From Terriglobia bacterium (GTDB taxonomy: Bacteria; Acidobacteriota; Terriglobia; UBA7540), in the NCBI GenBank assembly GCA_020072655.1, contig JAIQGH010000016.1, positions 1 through 52,813 of the forward strand: a stretch of 52,813 nt of DNA, written 5' to 3'. The translations under genes were made by a program, and so were the position numbers. This document shows, in pieces, positions 40,047-47,753 of this stretch. The notes under the pieces were generated by a model, which was not told where the DNA came from, did not search any database, and saw nothing but the letters and a program-made list of their open reading frames with translations. Every line of letters begins with the position of its first letter. Position 1 is the stretch's first letter.

Positions 40047-42460
40047 CGCCCGGAACTGGTCCGCGCCTTCTTCAATCTCGATGCGGTGATTCGCAGGCAG
40101 CGCTTCAAAAGTTCCTTCGTGTGCTCAGAGGGGAAGCCCGTGCCGGCTTGCAGGATTTTCGTTTGCCGCCCCTCCGCCGTCTCCAGAATGACAACGGCGC
40201 CGACCGCATCCCGGTTGCTCGCCGTGCCGCGCAGCCGAAGGGCGAGAGAGTTGCCAAGCTCGGCCACCTCCGAGCGCAGGATGCGCAATTGCGGTCCGGT
40301 GCGATTCTTCAGGGCCACCTCCAGCCGCCCGTCGTGATCAAAATCGGCGAGGGCAAAGGCCCGGCTGTCATCGGCGAAATCCAGGCCCGTCACGCCAGAG
40401 ATATTCGAGAAGGTGCCGTCCCCGTTGTTGTAGAAGGAAACGTTGCGGAGATATCCCGCCCAGGTGCCGTCGGAGCGAATCAGCTCATTGATGGCGTTCC
40501 AGCCGAGCTCGTAAGGGAGCGTAGGATGAGCGTCCGCCGGAGACTGCGAAACCACCTGTTGCCAGAAGAAGCTTTCCAGATCGTCGCGGCTGGGGCCGGA
40601 GATCATCCCGTTGGCGATGTACAGGTGCGAGCGTCCGTTATGGGCGAAGTCCCAGGCGTGACAGGACCAGGACCACCCCGCCTTCTCGATTCCGGCCGCG
40701 GCGCTGCGATCCTCGAAGCGGCCGTTGCCGAGGTTGTGGAAGAGTGAATTCCCTTTGGCGTGGTGGCGGAAGTGCGCCCGCACGTCGGCGGGCAGGCGGT
40801 CCAGAAAACTCCTCTGCGACGTCAACCGCATGCCGGAGGCTTCCCACATGTCCGAAACGTAGAGGTCGAAGTTCTGGTCATTGTCGTAATCGAACCAGCA
40901 GGAACTCATTCCCGGCCCGACATCCACGACGCCGGCTTCCTCGGCGATATCGGTGAAAGTCCCGTTGCGGTTGTTGTGATAGAGATTTTTCCGCCCGAAG
41001 TCGTTCACCACGTACAGGTCCGGCCAGCCATCGTTGTCGAAGTCGCACCAGTTGCAGTCGAAGCTGAAGCGGTCGTTATTTTCATTGAGACCGGCCGCCG
41101 CCGTCACATCCCGGAAGGTGGCGTCGCCCTCGTTGTGGAAGAGGAAATTGGGTGGGCCGTTCCGCGCGTCGTAGTAGGGGACCGGGAAGTGGTATTGCTC
41201 GAGCCCCTTGTAGTAACTGTACAAGCAGAAGTAGATGTCCAGGCGCCCATCGCGATCATAATCGCCTAAGGCCGCGCCCGTGAAGGTCCCCTGCGGCGGC
41301 TGCGCGAAGCGAAAGGCCTCGGGCTTCAGCCGGAACTTCCCGTCCCCCTGGTTGAGGAAGAGCAGAGGGCCATTGGCGGTAACCACCACGAGGTCCTGAT
41401 GACCGTTGTTGTTGATGTCCGCGAAGAGCGCGCAAGGAGTATTGTCCAGGACGCCCACGCCAGCCGCTTCCGTGACGTCCTCGAACGTCCCGTCGCCGCG
41501 GTTGCGGTAAAGCCGGTTGGGGAGCCCCGACGGCTGGCAGATGTACAGATCATCAAAGCCATCGTTGTCGTAATCACCGGCAGCGATGCCGTTGTTGCCG
41601 TAGATGTCGATGCCGGTCGCCGCATCGAGCACCGTTCGCCAAAAATCCGTCCCGGGCAGCAGTTGCGCGCGGTAGGAAGAGACATCCTTCAGAGCGGCCG
41701 AAGTGATGTCCACAAATATCGGTTGAGAGGAGAGGCTCTGGGTCTCCGAAAGGGGCTCCCACGTTCTGGCCAGCAATCTTCCCTCGGGGCCTTGTTCCCA
41801 TTCGATCTGCCACAGCCCAATTCGCTGCAAGCGGTCGAGGCCCGCACCCGTGCCTACGAGCGTGTAGCGAACCTGGGTGGTGGTACGGAGCGGAGAAGAG
41901 GAAGTGATCTCCAAGTCCGCCACCTTGAACTCGGCAACGAGCAGCTCTGAGATCAAGACAAGGGAAGAACGGAACTCTTCAAGAAACGCCTCCCGGCCGA
42001 GCGAGAGTTCGGAAGAAAAACTCGCGCGCTGCACTTTGACAATCGAAGAGTCGGGGATTTCGTGGAGCGCCTGGGGGCGAGGCGATGCCGCCGCGAGTTG
42101 TGGCGAAAGCAGTGCCGCGAGACCACGCAAATCATCCTTGTTCTTGCCCAGCGCGTCCGCCCACTGGGCGAACCGCCTTTCGATCTCACGGCCGTACTTC
42201 TCGCTGGGATAGTCGTCCTCCTTTTGCCGGGCCTTGCGAATCAGCTCCTCAAGGGGGGACCGTGTCCGATAGTGAGGAAGAATTCGGTAATCAGTGAATA
42301 GAGAAGCGGCAGCCGTCGTGGCTGCCGTCTCCTCAGCGAACAGCAAAGCTGATTTCCCGACGAACGATGCGGGGAGAAGCAGTGTGGAGGCGTAGCCGCA
42401 GGCGCCCAAGAAATCCCGCCGCGTCAACGCGCCTTTGACTCGCCGTCGAGGGGTTCTCAT
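39866..42460 (-). CDS. CRTAC1/FG-GAP repeat protein with ASPIC/UnbV domain (frameshifted at its 3' end)
   Basis: Tat signal LTRRDFLGACGYASTLLLPASF at the N-terminus, a ~230-residue helical/beta region, then about six to seven FG-GAP/VCBS calcium-binding repeats (DYDNDGFDDLYICQ, DINNNGHQDLVVV, DYDRDGRLDIYFC, DFDNDGWPDLYVVN, DYDNDQNFDLYVSD) likely forming a propeller. It ends in ASPIC/UnbV (LRLRGTASNRDAVGAVVIL...LQAGTGFPSEH). After TKELL the frame becomes unrelated Arg-rich sequence, while the -1 frame continues the domain and runs into the redoxin-TPR half. The break is at the T-run 40110-40107. Exported; ligand unknown. Confidence 0.85.
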   Translation of the reverse strand: MRTPRRRVKGALTRRDFLGACGYASTLLLPASFVGKSALLFAEETAATTAAASLFTDYRILPHYRTRSPLEELIRKARQKEDDYPSEKYGREIERRFAQWADALGKNKDDLRGLAALLSPQLAAASPRPQALHEIPDSSIVKVQRASFSSELSLGREAFLEEFRSSLVLISELLVAEFKVADLEITSSSPLRTTTQVRYTLVGTGAGLDRLQRIGLWQIEWEQGPEGRLLARTWEPLSETQSLSSQPIFVDITSAALKDVSSYRAQLLPGTDFWRTVLDAATGIDIYGNNGIAAGDYDNDGFDDLYICQPSGLPNRLYRNRGDGTFEDVTEAAGVGVLDNTPCALFADINNNGHQDLVVVTANGPLLFLNQGDGKFRLKPEAFRFAQPPQGTFTGAALGDYDRDGRLDIYFCLYSYYKGLEQYHFPVPYYDARNGPPNFLFHNEGDATFRDVTAAAGLNENNDRFSFDCNWCDFDNDGWPDLYVVNDFGRKNLYHNNRNGTFTDIAEEAGVVDVGPGMSSCWFDYDNDQNFDLYVSDMWEASGMRLTSQRSFLDRLPADVRAHFRHHAKGNSLFHNLGNGRFEDRSAAAGIEKAGWSWSCHAWDFAHNGRSHLYIANGMISGPSRDDLESFFWQQVVSQSPADAHPTLPYELGWNAINELIRSDGTWAGYLRNVSFYNNGDGTFSNISGVTGLDFADDSRAFALADFDHDGRLEVALKNRTGPQLRILRSEVAELGNSLALRLRGTASNRDAVGAVVILETAEGRQTKILQAGTGFPSEHTKELLKRCLRITASRLKKARTSSGRWRFVRTNLSRRFPLPRPLCHRRPLARLGSSIPSWLRISSCRISPGRGTIWQVCEVKRWL

Positions 42461-42734
42461 CAGTCCCTACGACCCGTTGTTCGCCGTCAGCCTGATCCGG
42501 CAGAACGCAGAGCTCCGCTCTGCGCCAGCCAGCGCCGTCGAACGCTCTAACCTAGCAACAAGGTCGGGCGCGGTCAAGAAAGGCTGGAGAATCGCCAGGA
42601 CGCAGAGCAACACTCTGCGCCCGCCGCTGGTGAGCGGGAGTCGAACCGCCAGCCGCGTCCTTACACGGTCGCGGCGGCGGTGGCGAGGCGGGATTCCTTC
42701 CAGAGCTGCAAATAAGGCTTCAGGTCGCGCCTCC

Positions 42735-43706
42735 TCATCGTGGACTTACCGGGGGTGGAGGCGGCCATGCAGACCCGTCGCTGAAAGCCTTCTCGGGGCA
42801 GGGATGCACCTCGACCATCAGCCCGTCGGCGCCGATGGCCACAGCGGCGCGGGCAAGCGCAGGCACCAAGCTGCGCTTGCCGGTGGCGTGGCTGGGATCG
42901 ACGATCACCGGCAGGTGGGTCAACTCGTTCAGCACCGAGACAGCGGTGATGTCGCAGGTGTTGCGCGTCTCGGTTTCAAACGTCCGGATGCCGCGTTCGC
43001 AGAGCGTGACGTTGGGGTTGCCGTGCGCGGTGATGTACTCGGCGGACATCAGCAATTCCCTGATCGTCGAGCTCATGCCGCGCTTGAGCAGCACGGGCTT
43101 CGAGCACTTGCCGAGGGCCTTGAGCAGCGCGTAGTTCTGCATGTTGCGCGCGCCCACCTGCATGATGTCCGCATACTCGCAAACGCGCTCGACCTCGTGC
43201 TCGCTCATCACCTCCGTGACGATGGAGAGCCCCGTGGCCTCGCGCGCGCGGGCGAGCAGCCGCAGACCCTCCACCTCCAGCCCTTGGAAATCGTATGGCG
43301 ACGTTCGTGGCTTGAAGGCGCCGCCGCGCAGGATGCGGGCGCCAGCGGCGGCCACCGCCTCCGCCGTCTCCATGATCTGTCTCTCGCTTTCCACGGAGCA
43401 CGGCCCGGCGATGACGATGAATTCGTCGCCGCCCACCGTCGCGCCGTCCACGCGAATCTGCGTGCGCTCGCGCTTGAATTCACGGCTGACGAACTTGTAG
43501 GGCGCGGAGATGCGCACCGCGCTCTCGACGCCGGGCATCGCCTCGAGCGATTCCAGGCAGGGCGTGACATCGCCCACGCCTACCGCGCCGATCACCACCC
43601 GCTCTTCGCCTTGGATCGAATGTACCTTGAACCCGAACTCGCGGATGCGGTCGCAAACAGCTTCGATTTCTTCCTTGCTCGCTTTCTTGCGCATGGAGAT
43701 GATCAT
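42735..43706 (-). CDS. aroF: DAHP synthase, N-terminal regulatory-domain type (C-terminus frameshifted)
   Basis: 3-deoxy-7-phosphoheptulonate synthase, first step of the shikimate pathway (PEP + erythrose-4-P). ATG 43706 follows AAGGAG; the frame's TTG at 43727 is rejected. Residues 1-70 form a ferredoxin-like (ACT-type) domain as in the Thermotoga enzyme. The barrel carries [40 protein letters not shown] and [10 protein letters not shown]. After CPEKAFSDG the frame reads a Pro-rich tail and stops; another frame holds the normal ending [13 protein letters not shown] and stops at 42661. One base seems missing near 42770. A leader peptide and attenuator precede it. Confidence 0.9.
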   Translation of the reverse strand: MIISMRKKASKEEIEAVCDRIREFGFKVHSIQGEERVVIGAVGVGDVTPCLESLEAMPGVESAVRISAPYKFVSREFKRERTQIRVDGATVGGDEFIVIAGPCSVESERQIMETAEAVAAAGARILRGGAFKPRTSPYDFQGLEVEGLRLLARAREATGLSIVTEVMSEHEVERVCEYADIMQVGARNMQNYALLKALGKCSKPVLLKRGMSSTIRELLMSAEYITAHGNPNVTLCERGIRTFETETRNTCDITAVSVLNELTHLPVIVDPSHATGKRSLVPALARAAVAIGADGLMVEVHPCPEKAFSDGSAWPPPPPVSPR

Positions 43707-43724
43707 GGCCGGCTCTCCTTGAAA

Positions 43725-43765
43725 CAAAAAAGCCAGCCGCCTCCCTTGCGGTGAGTGGCTGGCTT
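43725..43765 (-). terminator. Attenuator terminator in the DAHP synthase leader
   Basis: On the minus strand: 9-bp stem AAGCCAGCC/GGCTGGCTT with an 18-base loop, followed directly by TTTTT and, 20 bases on, by the aroF ribosome site and ATG. A terminator between promoter and gene, after a short aromatic-rich reading frame, is the layout of transcription attenuation. Confidence 0.75.
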
Positions 43766-43803
43766 AACCTTATTTCTGATTCCCGATTCAGGCCGACGCC
43801 ACT

Positions 43804-43866
43804 CTACCGGCGGGAGCTAAAGCTCCAGTACCAGTAGCTAAACGAGCTGGCGTAGGCCCCTGACAT
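43804..43866 (-). CDS. Aromatic-rich leader peptide of DAHP synthase
   Basis: A 20-residue frame, ATG 43866 to TAG 43806-43804, that contains SFSYWYWSF: two Trp, three Tyr and two Phe in total. It lies between a promoter and an intrinsic terminator ahead of aroF. Stalling for lack of charged tRNA-Trp/Tyr/Phe would change leader folding and let transcription reach aroF, as in the trp and phe leaders. A GGAGCTTTAGCTCC hairpin lies within its 3' half. The ATG is only about nine bases after the -10 box, so the mRNA may be leaderless. Confidence 0.7.
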   Translation of the reverse strand: MSGAYASSFSYWYWSFSSRR

Positions 43867-43875
43867 AAGACGTGA

Positions 43876-43905
43876 AGTATACAGGAGAGAACTGCCCCAA
43901 CGCAA
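43876..43905 (-). promoter_or_regulatory. Promoter of the aroF leader
   Basis: TTGCGT (43905-43900), an 18-base spacer, TATACT (43881-43876). The predicted start falls within a few bases of the leader-peptide ATG at 43866. Confidence 0.55.
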
Positions 43906-43969
43906 GCGCCAAATCGTGCTTCAGCCCGGACCGGGCGGCGCGTCACAACAAAGGTCTTTCCGAAGACTG

Positions 43970-45238
43970 CTAGCAGGCAAGGTCGTTGCGGGTGAGCTTG
44001 AGATGATCCTGGGGGCCGAGGATGGTGAGGGCGATGCGGTCGGTCGAAAAGAACTCGCGGGCCACGGCTTGCACCTCATCGCTCGTGACGGAATCGACGC
44101 CGGAAGCGATCTCGTCGAGGGTGATGTGCCGCCCGAAATACATCTCCTGCCGGGCCACATTCGACATGCGGCTCATGGTGGACTCTAAGCTCAGCAGCAG
44201 GTTGCCTTTCAGGTAGTCCTTGGCGTGCTGGAGCTCCTCGGCGGTGAGCGGCGACTCCTTTAACCGGCACAGTTCCTCGACGATGAGCTGCACGACCTGC
44301 CGCGCGTTCTCCTTGGACGTCCCGGCGTAAACGCTCAGGCAGCCGGCGTCGCGGAAGGCGCTAAGGTTCGAGAACACCGAGTAGGCCAGGCCGCGCTTCT
44401 CGCGAATGTTCTGGAACAGCCGCGAGCTCATCCCGCCGCCCAGCACGCTGTTCATGACGTACGCCGCGTAGCGCCGCGCGTGCGTCTGGGGAAACGCCGG
44501 AGTCCCCAGGCAGATGTGCACCTGCTCGAGCTCCTTCTTCTTGCGGTACTTGATGTGGGGATTGGCGACAGGCGGAGGACTCATCTTGGTCGGCTTCACG
44601 GCGGGAAGGCTCCCGAATTCCTTAGTGGTCAGTTCCATCACGCGGGCGTGTTCGACGTGCCCCGCCGCGGCGACCAGCATGTTGCCCGGCGTGTAATGGC
44701 GATGGAAATAGCCGAGCAACCGGCCGCGCTCGAATTGGCCAACGCTTTGGCGCGTGCCGAGGATCGGCCGGCCCAGAGCGTGTCCGCGCCAGTAAGTCTG
44801 GGTGAAGATCTCGTGCACCAGGTCGTCGGGCGTATCCTCGACCATCTTGATCTCTTCCTGGATGACCCGGCGCTCCTTGGAAATATCTTCGGGCCGAAAG
44901 AGGGGATTCTTCAGGAGGTCACCGACAATGTCGAAGGCGCGCGGCAGGTGCTCGTCGAGAACCTTGATCGAGAAGCTGGTGCATTCCTTGGCGGTGAAGG
45001 CGTCGAGGTGGCCGCCGATCGAGTCCGCGGCGCGGGCGATCTCCTCCGCCGTGCGGCAGCGTGTCCCCTTGAAAAGCATGTGCTCGATGAAGTGCGTGAC
45101 GCCGTTCTCCGCTTCCCGCTCCTCGCGCGAGCCGGTGCGCAGCCAAATGCCCACGGAGACGGAACGCACCGAAGGCATCGGCTCGGTGACGACCGTCAGC
45201 CCGTTGGGAAGGACGTCTTTGTGGACACCCACGTTCAT
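43970..45238 (-). CDS. M16-family zinc metalloprotease
   Basis: 422 residues, the size of a single processing-peptidase-like subunit. The inverted zinc motif HFIEH (His49, Glu52, His53) is followed by the distal glutamate region EEIKMVEDTPDD, so this is a catalytically competent member. LPNGLTVVTEPM and REKRGLAYSVFSNLSAF are family blocks. There is no signal peptide, so it is probably cytoplasmic. The family includes YmxG/PqqL-type and mitochondrial processing peptidase relatives; substrate unknown. The gene starts about 240 bases before tRNA-Ile on the opposite strand. Confidence 0.92.
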   Translation of the reverse strand: MNVGVHKDVLPNGLTVVTEPMPSVRSVSVGIWLRTGSREEREAENGVTHFIEHMLFKGTRCRTAEEIARAADSIGGHLDAFTAKECTSFSIKVLDEHLPRAFDIVGDLLKNPLFRPEDISKERRVIQEEIKMVEDTPDDLVHEIFTQTYWRGHALGRPILGTRQSVGQFERGRLLGYFHRHYTPGNMLVAAAGHVEHARVMELTTKEFGSLPAVKPTKMSPPPVANPHIKYRKKKELEQVHICLGTPAFPQTHARRYAAYVMNSVLGGGMSSRLFQNIREKRGLAYSVFSNLSAFRDAGCLSVYAGTSKENARQVVQLIVEELCRLKESPLTAEELQHAKDYLKGNLLLSLESTMSRMSNVARQEMYFGRHITLDEIASGVDSVTSDEVQAVAREFFSTDRIALTILGPQDHLKLTRNDLAC

Positions 45239-45432
45239 CAGTTGTCGCGAACGGAATCGCGCCCCATGCGTGCTGCGTCTAGGTCTGTCAGGTGACTTCC
45301 CGCCCTCAATAACCTTTGTACCACAAGCCCACCCAAAAGACTACCACGCGAACGCGGCGGTGATGCGCGTCCGCCCTCGGCCTGATTGGTGAGCTGGGAG
45401 CAGAGGCCGCCGCGCGCAACCTCGGATAGGAC

Positions 45433-45461
45433 TTGCGGAGACATACCGCCCGGCCTATACT
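45433..45461 (+). promoter_or_regulatory. Promoter of tRNA-Ile gene
   Basis: TTGCGG (45433-45438), a 17-base spacer, TATACT (45456-45461), 15 bases before the tRNA 5' end. Confidence 0.6.
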
Positions 45462-45476
45462 TGGGCAATCGCCTTC

Positions 45477-45553
45477 GGGCCTGTAGCTCAGGTGGCTAGA
45501 GCGCACCCCTGATAAGGGTGAGGTCGGTAGTTCAACTCTACCCAGGCCCACCA
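45477..45553 (+). tRNA. tRNA-Ile (GAU)
   Basis: 77 bases with encoded CCA. Acceptor GGGCCTG/CAGGCCC, anticodon stem ACCCC/GGGGT-like with loop around CTGATAA (anticodon GAT), T-loop TTCAACT. The 3' 45 bases (45509-45553) recur at 47462-47506 with one change. Confidence 0.95.
45509..45553 (+). repeat. Left attachment repeat (functional tRNA-Ile 3' end)
   Basis: 45 bases identical to 47462-47506 except A in place of G in the T-loop (TTCAACT here, TTCGACT there). As part of the intact tRNA it keeps the gene functional. Confidence 0.8.
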
Positions 45554-45666
45554 ACTGAATCAGTTAGTTAGCGGAAGCCCCTTCGCCCAGCTCTTGCACT
45601 TGGTTACCAATTTGGTGCACACCCGTTCGAAAATGTGGGTTCTGAGAGGGGCTTGAAGGAGAACCG

Positions 45667-46506
45667 ATGACCCGGGCTTTAACTGAAGCGGAAATGAGAG
45701 GGAAGTTGCGCGCAGAATTCCCCGAGCACTTTAGGCACGCGTGGACTCTATTTGAACTGGCCCAAGGGGCTTTGGGTTCCTTCAAGGCAATCGCTGACAC
45801 ACCCTTCAAAAAGTCAATTGCGCTGATCGGCGGCAGGTCTTTCAAAGCGTACCATGCAATCCTGAACCTGTGTGAAATTGCGTACACCGAGGACGCGGGT
45901 GTGATCTTGAGGAGTCTATTCCAGCTACTGGTTATCACTCGCTGGTTGTCTATGGGGGATTCCGAAAAGAGGGCACGAAAATACTTGGGCTGGTTCTGGG
46001 TAGCGATGATGGGTGAACTGAAGCTGTACGAATCACGGATTGATCCGCGATTAGCCAGGGCGGCAAGAAACGGGTATGCAAATCACAAAGGTCTGTTTGA
46101 GTACATCGACAAAGACGGGAAGCAGAGAATGAGCAAGCAATGGTGCGAACCCGACGCTAGGAATTTGGAGCAAATGGCTAAGGAGGTGGACCTTACGACC
46201 CATTATGACGGTTTGTACCGCCCACTTTCGAGCGTGGAACACTCTGATGCTCTGGCGTACTCCGCTATGGTTTCGGAGATACTGACGACCCAAGACGGAG
46301 TCAGCCTTAACTTACACTCAGACATGTTCGTTCCCGCGCACGTCCGCAATGCTTTTCAGTACTTTGGTGAGATCTTCAATACGTGGAACCAGACGTTCGC
46401 TGTGCTAAAGGAAGATCACGTGAGACGTGTCCGCACAGAGGGAATTGACTTCTTCAAACAAGACATGAGTGAGAAACTGCCGACCGACTCCCCTGGAATC
46501 GCTTGA
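45667..46506 (+). CDS. DUF5677-like cargo protein
   Basis: 279 residues, mostly helical, without signal or membrane segments. KAYHAILNLCEIAYTEDAGVILRSLFQLLV and YRPLSSVEHSDALAY (an arginine motif and a late Ser/His motif) resemble DUF5677, whose members often sit in defence or mobile regions; the match is by eye. AAGGAGAA precedes ATG 45667. Codon use is AT-richer than in neighbouring genes, which supports recent transfer. It is the first gene after the tRNA inside the island. Confidence 0.65.
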   Translation: MTRALTEAEMRGKLRAEFPEHFRHAWTLFELAQGALGSFKAIADTPFKKSIALIGGRSFKAYHAILNLCEIAYTEDAGVILRSLFQLLVITRWLSMGDSEKRARKYLGWFWVAMMGELKLYESRIDPRLARAARNGYANHKGLFEYIDKDGKQRMSKQWCEPDARNLEQMAKEVDLTTHYDGLYRPLSSVEHSDALAYSAMVSEILTTQDGVSLNLHSDMFVPAHVRNAFQYFGEIFNTWNQTFAVLKEDHVRRVRTEGIDFFKQDMSEKLPTDSPGIA

Positions 46507-46624
46507 TCCTCTCGCGGGTCAATTCACCGCGTGGCTATTGGCCGCCCCGGGGCACGCGGAGTTGACATCAACTGGGAATCGGGTTACAAACGTGTGTATC
46601 AGTTGAAAACCTCGAGAGACAGGC

Positions 46625-47041
46625 ATGCGTCCTCCATCCTGGGAGAAGATAAGGACGCTACTCACGGGCCACAGGCCGGGCGGGGCTGGGGGGATCACGA
46701 GGCGTGATCAGCGCCACGCCTTCCAGGTGGCAGTGCTTTACCGTCAGACGGGCGGACTGTTCTGGTACAAAGGGACGACGGAGAATGCCAGCAACACGGG
46801 CATCCTGTTTCGCGGCGAGAAGTATATTCCGGTGGGTACTGCCATCGAGATGGCATTCACGTCGCCAGCACGAGCTGGCACGCGGAAAGCGGAGGGCGTT
46901 TTTTGCTGGGGCACAGTTGTTCGTACCGCGCCTCCTTCCGTACTCAATGCCCAGCCTGCTCTCGCCACGAAGATTCTGCGGTACCGCTCAAAGCCCCAGT
47001 TTCTTTCTAATTCTGATACACCCTTCGAGACAGCAGCCTAA
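46625..47041 (+). CDS. PilZ-like domain protein
   Basis: 138 residues. ITRRDQRHAFQVAVLYR supplies an arginine-rich motif like the RxxxR of PilZ; then ENASNTGILFRGEKYIPVGTAIEMAF corresponds to the (D/N)xSxxG strand, and GVFCWGTVVR to the following strand. PilZ domains bind cyclic di-GMP, but here Asn-Ala-Ser-Asn-Thr-Gly departs slightly from the motif, so binding is uncertain. It is the second cargo gene of the tRNA-Ile island. Confidence 0.55.
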   Translation: MRPPSWEKIRTLLTGHRPGGAGGITRRDQRHAFQVAVLYRQTGGLFWYKGTTENASNTGILFRGEKYIPVGTAIEMAFTSPARAGTRKAEGVFCWGTVVRTAPPSVLNAQPALATKILRYRSKPQFLSNSDTPFETAA

Positions 47042-47461
47042 GGCGACCTAGACTCCCAGGACTCTGAAACCAGCAAAACTGAAGACGACAGAACTTCCTC
47101 GCCACCACCCGAGTTTCGAATTTTGAAAAATCCGGCGAATGGAGTCTCAAGGTTTCAGGCAGGGGCAATGCGCCCAGCCGCCCCCCAGCCCGCTCGACCC
47201 TTTACGCGAGACCAGACTCTAGGCCGTCGTCGAGAACGGCCTGTCATCGCGTCAGGAGGCCCATAGGCGAGTCGCAACACCAGGGACAAGGGGGGTTTTT
47301 CCCCCCGTACTGTAACGTGGTTTGTCCCGCAACTACTCGGATAAGCCCTAATATGCTCTGAATGGCAGCTTAGGCGAGTTAGTATATTGACCCACCGAAA
47401 GGTGCATGAATACAGACCGAATCCCCATTACTGCCCACGGCTGCTATTATCGTTTCTAGAG

Positions 47462-47506
47462 CTGATAAGGGTGAGGTCGGTAGTTCGACTCTACCCAGGC
47501 CCACCA
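47462..47506 (+). repeat. Right attachment repeat (orphan tRNA-Ile 3' half)
   Basis: Second copy of the tRNA-Ile 3' 45 bases. Just before it CTAGAGC also matches the tRNA, but the seven bases GCACCCC between them are missing here. It probably is the original tRNA end displaced by the insertion. Confidence 0.8.
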
Positions 47507-47519
47507 GGGGCGCCTTCTC

Positions 47520-47570
47520 ATGCCCTTCTACCTCTATATCCTTCGCAGTGCCGCGACCGGAAGTGAGTAG
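47520..47570 (+). pseudogene. Truncated GIY-YIG nuclease start
   Basis: The 16-codon frame MPFYLYILRSAATGSE closes with TAG. It matches the first beta strand of small GIY-YIG proteins (M..YVYILRS...G), but the GIY-YIG catalytic core is gone. It lies 13 bases after the orphan tRNA end and may be the native gene that followed tRNA-Ile before the insertion. Confidence 0.5.
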
Positions 47571-47753
47571 CCTGTGCCGAAAAGCTCGGGCTGCCGAGGC
47601 CCCCGACTTCCTGGCAGTCGAGCCGCGGGCCTAGAAATCAGGTTCGCGCCGCCAGCTACACCCTGAGGAACCTCATGTTTTGTCGGGATTCTTTGGCGAG
47701 ATTGCTTTAGAATGAGGGCAACTTATAGATCGCTGGCTTGCCGGAGACTTGCC

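Larger units (their letters stand above)
45509..47506 (+). mobile_element. tRNA-Ile-integrated mini-island without integrase
   Basis: A 45-base segment from the anticodon to CCA of tRNA-Ile is repeated at the right end, the signature of site-specific integration into a tRNA 3' end. The 1.9-kb interior is visibly richer in A+T than the surroundings, carries two unrelated cargo genes (45667-46506, 46625-47041) and has no recombinase. It is either a relic that lost its integrase or a small passenger element moved in trans. Both boundaries are visible. Confidence 0.75.
47042..47753. other. Non-coding stretch holding the right island boundary
   Basis: No gene of normal length. It contains the AT-rich end of the island, the right attachment repeat (47462-47506), a truncated GIY-YIG start (47520-47570) and the leader of the TonB receptor gene. 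A TAGAAT at 47708-47713 could be the -10 box of the receptor. Confidence 0.5.

Noticed and set aside
40100-40115. Programmed ribosomal frameshift joining CRTAC1 and redoxin-TPR
   Set aside because: The site CTTTTGAAG is not a proper X_XXY_YYZ heptamer and no downstream stimulatory structure is evident; a missing T is simpler.
38493-40337. A 614-codon plus-strand frame opposite the redoxin-TPR region
   Set aside because: Shadow of TPR repeats; its repetitive look comes from the sense-strand repeats.
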